Shown piece by piece: positions 24,284 to 30,445 of a stretch of DNA of 45,191 nt. Source of the DNA: an uncultured Clostridia bacterium (GTDB lineage: Bacteria; Bacillota; Clostridia; Oscillospirales; Oscillospiraceae); the NCBI GenBank assembly GCA_946407675.1, contig CAMJPK010000004.1:1-45191 (forward strand), given 5' to 3'. The notes under the pieces are model-generated. The model saw only the letters and a program-made list of their open reading frames with translations. It had not been told where the DNA came from and did no database searches. Position numbers and translations under genes: made by a program. The stretch's first letter is position 1, and every line of letters starts with the position of its first letter.

Positions 24284-26680
24284 ATGAAAAAGATGCTAGC
24301 CCTGCTCCTCGCGCTGGCCATGTGCCTTGCGCTGTGCGCCTGCGGCGGGGAGAAGCCGGCCGAGACCCCGGCACCCAGCGCCGCCCCGGGCGGCGTGATC
24401 CCCAAGAGCGGCGGAGAAACGCCGACGGAAACGCCCACGGCCACGCCGGAGCCGACGCCGGAACCGACGCCGGAGCCGGTGGAGATCGAGATCGCGGACC
24501 TGTGCGCCGAGAGCGGGACGGTCATGGAGGCCGGAATCTATCCCGTGACCTACTCGTATACGCTCCCTGCGGTCTCCGGCCCCGAGACGCCTTACATCGC
24601 GGAGCTCAACCGGACGGCGCAGGCGCTCTATGACGACCTTGTGAAGGGGGCGTGGAGCAGCTACGAGGAATACGGCAGCCTGTCGCATTACTGCGCGGCC
24701 TACTATACCGGCGCGCGCGACGGCGTCAACTCCATCCTCATCACCGCCGACAGCGACATCGATATGGACGAATTCTGGTGCTTCAACTTCGACGACGCCG
24801 GCAACGAAGTCGACAACGCGGCCGTGCTGCGCGCCGCCGGCGTGACGGAGGCGGCGTTCCTTTCCGCCGCGCGCGACTATCTGGAGGACCTTACGGACCT
24901 CTCCGCATACTTCGGCGACGACGACGGGTGGAAGCAGCTGCAGAAGGACACACTGGATGAAAAGAACCTGAACGCCGGCATCCCCATGGCCATCCTGCCC
25001 GACGGCAACCTCGGCTTTGTCGCCACGGTCTTCACGCCGGCGGGCGGCGGCGAATACCAACAGGTGCTGGAGCTTGAGGAGGACGGAAGCGTCTCCCCGG
25101 CGGAGCTCGGGAGAATCGTGCGCGACCAGCTCGTCGGCACCTTCCTGGAGATGCCCGACAGCAACGATCCGAACGCGGCCGAGCAGGTGTTTTACGAATT
25201 CTTCCCCGTCGGCGACGCGCTGACGATGGAGGCCACGTATTTTGACACGGATGCCGGCGACGTCTATTCCTACTGGGCCGTGGACATCATCCCGGACGAT
25301 CCCGCGGCGCTTCTGCGCGCGGACAACGGCGGCACGCGCGTGCGCGTCATGTCCCATTGCCCCGACGTGTTCGGCGGCAGCTATTTCGGCGAGCCGGGGT
25401 ATTACACCCTGTATACCTTCGAGGGCGGCGTCGTCTTTGCGGACTTTGAGGGCGGCACCTCGCTCAACGGCTCGGACGACGACGTGTACCTCATCCGCGC
25501 CTACCGCGACGATTACGGTCTGGAGAATCCCACGCCCGACACGGACTACGACCGCTTTGACTACGACGCCGCAGAGGCGGCCGGTCTGGCCGGCGTGTGG
25601 AACGGCGCCTACCGGGATGCCGATTATGCCCTGCACGCGCTCACGCTGGAGATCACGAACTGGGGCGAGCTGAAACTGCGCGACTGCGTCGAGGACGGGA
25701 TCCCGCGCATTCTGGCCGGCAGCTACTACATCGCGCAGGCCGACGACGAATCCGGCGCGCCCGAGGGCGCGGTGGTGTTCAACCTTGTGCGCGTAGGCGG
25801 CTACAAGATGCCGGTCACCGGCTACTGCGACATGCTCGTCGACGAGGACGGAGATCTGCTGATCCAGGAGGATGATGAGAGCTGGCTTGACACGCTGACG
25901 CAGTGCGGCGAGGACCAGTGTGCCGTCCTGCACCGCGCGGCGGACGTCCGCCGCACCGTCGAGCCGGCGGTGTTCGCGCTGGAGGAAAACGAGCGCGTCC
26001 ATGTGGACATCGACGCCGACGGGACACCGGAGGAGCTCGGCTGCTACTTCGAGCGCGACAGCTATGACGCGATCGACACGGCCGTGTTCGTCGTAGAGGG
26101 CGAGGAGTATACCCTCGGCGACATGGGCGTTTACGATGGGGACATCTATCTGATGGTCCCGCCGACGAGCGGCGCGGTGTATTTCTGGATCGACGGACTG
26201 AGCGACAACGATTACCACGTCCTCACGGTCGTCGGCGTCAGCCAGGACAACGTGTGGTACGTCGAAGACTTCCTCGCCGGCTTTGCGGAGACGCCGACAG
26301 ATCCGGAGCAGGTGCAGTTGCGTGTCCGGACGCAGATCCTGAGCACCATGAACGGCGTGCGCACCTACCGCGTCGGCGGAAGCGGGCTGCCGGAGGCGAC
26401 CGAGCCGTTCTACCATATGAACAGCGACCTGACGCTCACGGTCCAGCAGGACGTGGACTGCTGGGTGGTCTCGCCCGACAGCGGCGAGACGATCGACACC
26501 GCGACCCTGTCCGCCGGTGAGAAGGTCAAGCCGCTGCGCACGGACGGCAGCAGCTTCATGGACCTGCAGCTGGAAAACGGCGACGTCCGCCGCGTCTGGA
26601 TCGACATGAGCGACTGGCCGCAGACCATCGACGGCAGCAGCATCTCGGATATCTTCGACGGCGTACGCTTTGCGGGATAA
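24284..26680 (+). CDS. Large lipoprotein of unknown function with TPEP-repeat linker
   Basis: A 798-residue protein that I do not recognise. The signal peptide ends in a lipobox-like LCAC with Cys20 as the likely lipidated residue. A Pro/Thr/Glu-rich linker (about 25-66) with TPEP repeats keeps the rest away from the membrane. Residues about 75-215 (YTLPAVSG, INRT-like ELNRTAQALYDDLV, CFNFDDAGNEVDNAAVLRAAG) faintly recall DUF3298-type domains of anti-sigma and peptidoglycan-related proteins. Later it is strongly acidic, with DxDxDG-type loops (DIDADGTPEE near 580, DEDGD near 525) that could bind calcium. GGAGG is 9 nt before the ATG. It is divergent from the binding-protein gene, so shared regulation is possible. 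Confidence 0.75.
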   Translation: MKKMLALLLALAMCLALCACGGEKPAETPAPSAAPGGVIPKSGGETPTETPTATPEPTPEPTPEPVEIEIADLCAESGTVMEAGIYPVTYSYTLPAVSGPETPYIAELNRTAQALYDDLVKGAWSSYEEYGSLSHYCAAYYTGARDGVNSILITADSDIDMDEFWCFNFDDAGNEVDNAAVLRAAGVTEAAFLSAARDYLEDLTDLSAYFGDDDGWKQLQKDTLDEKNLNAGIPMAILPDGNLGFVATVFTPAGGGEYQQVLELEEDGSVSPAELGRIVRDQLVGTFLEMPDSNDPNAAEQVFYEFFPVGDALTMEATYFDTDAGDVYSYWAVDIIPDDPAALLRADNGGTRVRVMSHCPDVFGGSYFGEPGYYTLYTFEGGVVFADFEGGTSLNGSDDDVYLIRAYRDDYGLENPTPDTDYDRFDYDAAEAAGLAGVWNGAYRDADYALHALTLEITNWGELKLRDCVEDGIPRILAGSYYIAQADDESGAPEGAVVFNLVRVGGYKMPVTGYCDMLVDEDGDLLIQEDDESWLDTLTQCGEDQCAVLHRAADVRRTVEPAVFALEENERVHVDIDADGTPEELGCYFERDSYDAIDTAVFVVEGEEYTLGDMGVYDGDIYLMVPPTSGAVYFWIDGLSDNDYHVLTVVGVSQDNVWYVEDFLAGFAETPTDPEQVQLRVRTQILSTMNGVRTYRVGGSGLPEATEPFYHMNSDLTLTVQQDVDCWVVSPDSGETIDTATLSAGEKVKPLRTDGSSFMDLQLENGDVRRVWIDMSDWPQTIDGSSISDIFDGVRFAG
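24443..24478 (+). repeat. Three 12-bp tandem units encoding TPEP
   Basis: The unit ACGCCGGAGCCG occurs three times in a row with one mismatch (A for G in the middle copy), encoding the Thr-Pro-Glu-Pro linker of the lipoprotein. Such repeats can vary in copy number between strains, changing linker length without breaking the frame. Confidence 0.8.
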
Positions 26681-26702
26681 AATAACCCGTGCATTTTTCC
26701 TT

Positions 26703-26741
26703 TTCGTATGATACAATGCTACTACCATACGGACATACGAA
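26703..26741. promoter_or_regulatory. Extended -10 element within an 8-bp inverted repeat
   Basis: TTCGTATG (26703-26710) and CATACGAA (26734-26741) form a perfect inverted repeat with a 23-bp spacer. Within and next to it lies GTATGATACAAT, whose TACAAT (26712-26717) is a plausible -10 box for the gene at 26772; no good -35 box is found 17 bp upstream. The repeat would bracket the start of transcription and may be an operator. Confidence 0.4.
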
Positions 26742-26771
26742 GCACGTTGAATAACAGGAGGGGGAAGCGCC

Positions 26772-27311
26772 ATGAATGTTGAAATGACGATCCAGCGTAT
26801 GTTTGACAAGTTCCCGCGGCAGTTCAAGAACCGCGCGGACTGCTACAACAATCTGTTCTGCAAGCCGGGCAACGCCTATGCGTGGGACCACGGCCAGCTT
26901 GTTCCCATCGTCGTTCTGGAGAAGGAGTACACGCCCGAGGAGATCGAGCGCGTCGAGAGTAAGTGCAAAGCGCGCTTTGTCAACGGGAAGGCGTTCCAGC
27001 ACAAGCTGATGAGCATCCGCGACGAGATGATCACGAACGCCATGGAGAAGATCCGCGAGGACCCGTCCTACGCCTACAAGGTGAACTGGAAGGCGATCGA
27101 CGAAGCGCCGGACGACAGCTATCACCGCCGCGAGCGGGCGCGCCGCTGGTACTTCTACAACGACGTGTACAATGAGGTGGACTTCTGCGCCGACCGCGTC
27201 AAGCTCTTCAATTATCCCGACGACATCCAGCCGGACTGGCTGGCCGCCATCGAGGAGTGCAAGCAGATGCTGCGCGAGGACGGATACGACGTCGACAGCG
27301 TGAAAAAGTAA
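26772..27311 (+). CDS. Conserved-looking hypothetical protein
   Basis: A 179-residue soluble protein that I do not recognise. It is rich in charged and aromatic residues (FCKPGNAYAWDHGQLVPIVV, YHRRERARRWYFYNDVYNEVDF in pieces), with no signal peptide, membrane helix or known catalytic motif. AGGAGG stands 10 nt before the ATG. Codon use matches the neighbourhood, and clear terminators and a promoter-like element delimit it, so it is probably a real monocistronic gene. Confidence 0.75.
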   Translation: MNVEMTIQRMFDKFPRQFKNRADCYNNLFCKPGNAYAWDHGQLVPIVVLEKEYTPEEIERVESKCKARFVNGKAFQHKLMSIRDEMITNAMEKIREDPSYAYKVNWKAIDEAPDDSYHRRERARRWYFYNDVYNEVDFCADRVKLFNYPDDIQPDWLAAIEECKQMLREDGYDVDSVKK

Positions 27312-27330
27312 AAAAGCAAAGAGAAAAGCG

Positions 27331-27373
27331 TCCCGGGCCCCGCCGCTGTGCGAGGCCCGGGATCATCTTTTTT
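27331..27373. terminator. Bidirectional terminator between the 179-residue and 97-residue genes
   Basis: TCCCGGGCC (27331-27339) and GGCCCGGGA (27354-27362) form a 9-bp stem with a 14-nt loop, followed by TCATCTTTTTT on the plus strand and by CGCTTTTCTC on the minus strand. It lies between convergent genes. Confidence 0.8.
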
Positions 27374-27379
27374 CATTTG

Positions 27380-27673
27380 TTACGGCTTTTTCCACCGCTC
27401 CGCCGCCATGCGGAAGAGCCCGGCGAGGCCGCCGCCACCGGTGAGGCCGTCGTCATTGTGCCCGATGCGGCCGATCCGGTATGAGCGCCAGCTCTGCATG
27501 AACCTTGCCCGCGTCATGTCCGGCCGCCGGTCCTTCACCATGCGGTACTGCAGCTCCGCCTTCGGATCGAAGGCGATCAGCTTTTCCGCCGTGAAATCGT
27601 TCGGGAGGTCCGGATAGTCCGGACTCGGCTCCACGCCGCGGCGCAGCGCCTCCTGCATTTCCTTGATATCCAT
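27380..27673 (-). CDS. Small hypothetical protein downstream of the GH13 gene
   Basis: A 97-residue soluble protein (starts MDIKEMQEALRRG) that I do not recognise. It is helical-looking in the middle (KAELQYRMVKDRRPDMTRARFMQ in pieces) and has a glycine-rich stretch DDGLTGGGGLAGL before the C-terminus. The ATG at 27673 is supported by AAAGGAGA 8 nt upstream. It follows the GH13 stop codon by 14 bp and is presumably co-transcribed with it, so an accessory role in alpha-glucoside use is possible. The longer frame upstream is a shadow of the GH13 gene. Confidence 0.7.
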   Translation of the reverse strand: MDIKEMQEALRRGVEPSPDYPDLPNDFTAEKLIAFDPKAELQYRMVKDRRPDMTRARFMQSWRSYRIGRIGHNDDGLTGGGGLAGLFRMAAERWKKP

Positions 27674-27687
27674 TGCCCGGTCTCCTT

Positions 27688-29343
27688 TCATGGGTTCTCG
27701 GTCCGCCAGCGGTAAACGCGCGTTTCGTAGGGGCGCGTCGTGAGGACCGCCGCATTCGGCGTGCCGACGGGATAGTTGGAAAACAGCAGCTCCGCCGCGC
27801 CCGCCGCGTCCGGCAGCCGGAAGCGGCAGGGCTTGTCCGTAAAGCTGCACAGCGCGAGCAGCGTTTCCCCCTCGTAAGTGCGCGTGTAGACATACAGATG
27901 CGGATGCGCCGGGCACAGCTCCCGGTAGTCGCCAAAGCGGACGGTGCGGCTGCCGCTGCGGAAGGCAATCAGGGCGCGGTAGAAATTGAGTAGGGAGTCC
28001 GGATCGTCCTCCTGCGCCTGCGCGTTGATCGCGGGGTAGTTGGGGTTGACGGGGAACCACGGCTCGGCCGTGGAGAAGCCGGCGTGCGCCGCCGCGCTCC
28101 ACTGCACCGGGGTGCGGGCGTTGTCCCGCGTTGCCTTTTGGATCAGGGACAGCACCTTGTCGGCGCTCCGGCGCTTCACGCCGTTGTAGTAATGCTTGAG
28201 CGCCTGGCAGTCCCTGTAGTCCTCGATGCGCGGCAGGGTGATGTTGGTCATGCCGATCTCCTGCCCCTGGTACACGAAGGGCGTCCCCTTTTGCAGCAGG
28301 TAGCTCACGGCCAGCATCTTGCCGCTTTCGTCGTGATAGCGCTCGCTGCCGTAGCGGGAGATGACGCGCGGGTGGTCGTGGTTTTCGAGATACAGCGCGT
28401 TCCAGTCCAGCGCATACTGCCAGCGCGAAAAGGCGCGCTTGAGCTTGCGCAGGTCAAAGGGCAGGGGCATGTACTCGGTGAAGAAGCAGTCCGCGGCCAT
28501 GTGCTCAAAGTGGAACATCATGTCCAGATCGGGGTGCGCGCCGGCAACGTAGGTGCGTGCCTTCTTCACGGTCATCATCGGCGCCTCGCCGACGACGAAG
28601 CAGTCGTAATGATCCAGCACCTCCGTCCGAAACTCCTGTAAGTATTCGTGGATATGCGGCCCGCTTTCAAACAGGCGCATGCCCTTCACCGCGATGCTCA
28701 GCCGGTCGTCCGGAAGCCCCTCCGGCTTGGAGATGAAGGTGATCACGTCCTCGCGGAAGCCGTCCACGCCGAGGTCCAGCCAGAAGCGCAAAATGCGCTT
28801 GACCTCCGCGCGCACCGCGGCGTTGTCCATGTTCAGGTCCACCTGCTTGCGGTGGAACAGGTGCAGATACCATTCCCCGGAGCGCTCGTCGAAGCTCCAC
28901 GCCCCGTTCTCAAAAAAGCTGTCCCAGTTGTTGGGCGGCTTTCCGGGCCGCTTTCCTTTTTTCCAGAAGTACCAGTCGCGGTAGGGGCTGGATTTGTCGC
29001 GGCTTTTCCGGAACCATTCGTGCTCGTCGGACGTGTGGTTGACCACAAGGTCCATGATGATCCTGATGTCCAGCGCGTGCGCCCGGTCGACCACCTTTTT
29101 GAAGATCTCCAGATCGCCGTAGTCCGGGTGGATCGCGCAGTAATCCGAGATGTCATAGCCGTAGTCGGCGTTGGGCGAGGGGTAGAGCGGAGAGAACCAG
29201 ATGCCGCCGATCCCCAGCGATTTCAGATAGTCCAGCTTGTCGTACACGCCGTACAGATCGCCGATGCCGTCGCCGTTCCCGTCGCAGAAGCTGCGCGGCC
29301 AGATCTGATAGAACACCCTGTCCTTGTACCATTGCGTGCCCAT
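27688..29343 (-). CDS. Oligo-1,6-glucosidase-type alpha-glucosidase, GH13 subfamily 31
   Basis: A 551-residue cytoplasmic enzyme, normal for the family. DLVVNHTSDEH (98-108), GVDGFREDVI with nucleophile Asp199, VGEAP with acid/base Glu253 and LENHDHPR with Asp323 give the complete catalytic set. The residue after the nucleophile is valine (position 200), which in characterised GH13_31 enzymes goes with alpha-1,6 rather than alpha-1,4 preference, so isomaltose-like substrates or dextrin branch products are likely. The ATG at 29343 has AGGGGG 8 nt upstream; an in-frame GTG at 29352 is less likely. Trehalose-6-phosphate hydrolase is a less likely alternative. A palindrome overlaps its presumed promoter. 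Confidence 0.93.
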   Translation of the reverse strand: MGTQWYKDRVFYQIWPRSFCDGNGDGIGDLYGVYDKLDYLKSLGIGGIWFSPLYPSPNADYGYDISDYCAIHPDYGDLEIFKKVVDRAHALDIRIIMDLVVNHTSDEHEWFRKSRDKSSPYRDWYFWKKGKRPGKPPNNWDSFFENGAWSFDERSGEWYLHLFHRKQVDLNMDNAAVRAEVKRILRFWLDLGVDGFREDVITFISKPEGLPDDRLSIAVKGMRLFESGPHIHEYLQEFRTEVLDHYDCFVVGEAPMMTVKKARTYVAGAHPDLDMMFHFEHMAADCFFTEYMPLPFDLRKLKRAFSRWQYALDWNALYLENHDHPRVISRYGSERYHDESGKMLAVSYLLQKGTPFVYQGQEIGMTNITLPRIEDYRDCQALKHYYNGVKRRSADKVLSLIQKATRDNARTPVQWSAAAHAGFSTAEPWFPVNPNYPAINAQAQEDDPDSLLNFYRALIAFRSGSRTVRFGDYRELCPAHPHLYVYTRTYEGETLLALCSFTDKPCRFRLPDAAGAAELLFSNYPVGTPNAAVLTTRPYETRVYRWRTENP

Positions 29344-29377
29344 CTCCCGCACCCCCTATGCAAACTGTATTGCAGAT

Positions 29378-29404
29378 ATTATACCATGTCTGTGGACATG
29401 GTAT
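29378..29404 (-). promoter_or_regulatory. -10 box and overlapping 10-bp palindrome upstream of the GH13 gene
   Basis: On the minus strand TATAAT (29383-29378) follows a perfect inverted repeat ATACCATGTC (29381-29390) / GACATGGTAT (29395-29404) with a 4-bp centre. The palindrome fills the -35/-10 spacer, a classical repressor position, and no good -35 hexamer is seen. A LacI- or GntR-type regulator would fit, but none is encoded in the window. Confidence 0.5.
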
Positions 29405-29407
29405 ATA

Positions 29408-29455
29408 GCCATGTTTCGCGGTTCCGCCCGCAGGGCGGGAGCGAAACGGCGATCA
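29408..29455 (+). repeat. 48-bp palindromic intergenic repeat, copy 1
   Basis: The 48 bp beginning GCCATGTTTCGCG and ending GCGAAACGGCGATCA recur with a single mismatch, in the opposite orientation, at 45138-45185. The element folds into a hairpin with outer arms GTTTCGC/GCGAAAC and inner arms CCGCCC/GGGCGG around a GCA loop. Dispersed palindromic units of this sort resemble REP/MITE-like elements. Confidence 0.85.
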
Positions 29456-29457
29456 GA

Positions 29458-29482
29458 ATAATGACTGCTTTGCAGTCATTAT
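29458..29482. repeat. 11-bp stem hairpin next to the 48-bp repeat
   Basis: ATAATGACTGC-ttt-GCAGTCATTAT is a perfect 11-bp inverted repeat. The word ATTATACCA occurs on both outer sides of the hairpin cluster (29378-29386 and 29479-29487), so the stretch 29378-29487 may be one composite element. Confidence 0.7.
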
Positions 29483-29542
29483 ACCACGGAAAACCAGCTT
29501 TGGACGAAAAATATATACCCGCATCGCGAATTATGATCATGA

Positions 29543-29571
29543 TTGACAACGCGGCGGCGGCATTTTACAAT
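29543..29571 (+). promoter_or_regulatory. Promoter of the FAH-family gene
   Basis: TTGACA (29543-29548) and TACAAT (29566-29571) are separated by 17 bp, and an ATGATCAT palindrome (29533-29540) lies directly upstream. A leader of about 40 nt precedes the ATG at 29621. Confidence 0.8.
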
Positions 29572-29620
29572 GAATCCGTTCATTCATTCACACGCTGTGT
29601 AGGGAAAGCGAGGGAACCAT

Positions 29621-30268
29621 ATGCTCTGTGAACCGACAAAGATCCTCTGCGTGGGGCTCAATTACAAAAGCCATGCCGAGGAGACCGGCGGGGAGGCCCC
29701 GAAGGAGCCGGTCATCTTTTCCAAATTCAACGACGCGCTGGCCGAGGACGGGCAGGAGATCGTCCTGCCGCCGTGGCACCGCTGCTACGACTATGAGGCC
29801 GAGCTCGTCGCCGTCATGGGAACGCGGCTGTACCACGCGCAAAGCGAGGAGGAGGCCCGCGCGGCCATCGGCGGCTATACCTGCGGCAACGACTTGAGCG
29901 CCCGCGACTGCCAGTTCCGCTCCAACCAGTGGCTCATCGGCAAAAGTCTGCCCGGCTTTGCCCCCGTCGGGCCGTGGATCGTGCCCGCGGAGCAGTTCGA
30001 CCCGTGCACGCCCCACCGCATCACCTGTGCGGTGAACGGCGTCACCGTGCAGGACGACGATGTGACGAACATGATCTTTTCCTGCGCCGCGATCGCGCAG
30101 TACATCTCCCAGTTCATGCCGCTGGAGCCGGGCGACCTGATCTTCACTGGCACGCCCTCCGGCGTCATTCTGGGACAACCCAAGGGACACCGCGTCTGGC
30201 TCAAGCCGGGGGACGAGGTGGCCGTCTCCATCGAGGGCATCGGGACGCTGCGCAACAAGCTGGTTTGA
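29621..30268 (+). CDS. Fumarylacetoacetate hydrolase family protein
   Basis: A 215-residue cytoplasmic protein, the length of single-domain FAH-family enzymes. ILCVGLNYKSHAEE, YDYEAELVAVMG with the metal-ligand glutamates Glu59 and Glu61, GNDLSARD with Asp91, GPWIVP and GDLIFTGTPSGV are the family's ordered motifs. Members hydrolyse C-C bonds of acylpyruvates, hydrate 2-oxo-pent-4-enoate or decarboxylate oxaloacetate; which of these applies cannot be told. GAGGG is 7 nt before the ATG. It has its own promoter and terminator, so it appears to be monocistronic. Confidence 0.92.
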   Translation: MLCEPTKILCVGLNYKSHAEETGGEAPKEPVIFSKFNDALAEDGQEIVLPPWHRCYDYEAELVAVMGTRLYHAQSEEEARAAIGGYTCGNDLSARDCQFRSNQWLIGKSLPGFAPVGPWIVPAEQFDPCTPHRITCAVNGVTVQDDDVTNMIFSCAAIAQYISQFMPLEPGDLIFTGTPSGVILGQPKGHRVWLKPGDEVAVSIEGIGTLRNKLV

Positions 30269-30296
30269 GCGCCCCGGAACAACCGCAAAGCGAAGA

Positions 30297-30338
30297 AAAA
30301 CGCCTGTACCGCGGCCATGCGCGGCACAGGCGTTTTTT
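30297..30338 (+). terminator. Terminator after the FAH-family gene
   Basis: AACGCCTGT / ACAGGCGTT (9 bp) continues after one mismatch with CCGCG / CGCGG around a 6-nt loop and is followed by a run of T residues (30333-30338): a classical intrinsic terminator. Confidence 0.9.
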
Positions 30339-30356
30339 CGCGTTCAGGGTAGAAAC

Positions 30357-30384
30357 TTGGCAAAAGATGTGATATAAATATTAA
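30357..30384 (+). promoter_or_regulatory. Possible promoter of the diguanylate cyclase gene
   Basis: TTGGCA (30357-30362) and TATTAA (30379-30384) are separated by 16 bp in an AT-rich stretch between the terminator and the start codon at 30446. Confidence 0.45.
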
Positions 30385-30445
30385 ATCCATATCCGTATCT
30401 GCTTTGATGCGCACCCGCATTGCGCCGAGGAAAGGTCAAACCGTC

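Noticed and set aside
24443-24478. Tandem repeat considered as a CRISPR-like or regulatory array
   Set aside because: The units are 12 bp without spacers and encode an in-frame TPEP protein linker.
24296-26827. Minus-strand open frame of 843 codons opposite the 798-residue lipoprotein gene
   Set aside because: The plus strand has a signal peptide, lipobox and Shine-Dalgarno sequence; the minus-strand frame is a composition shadow.
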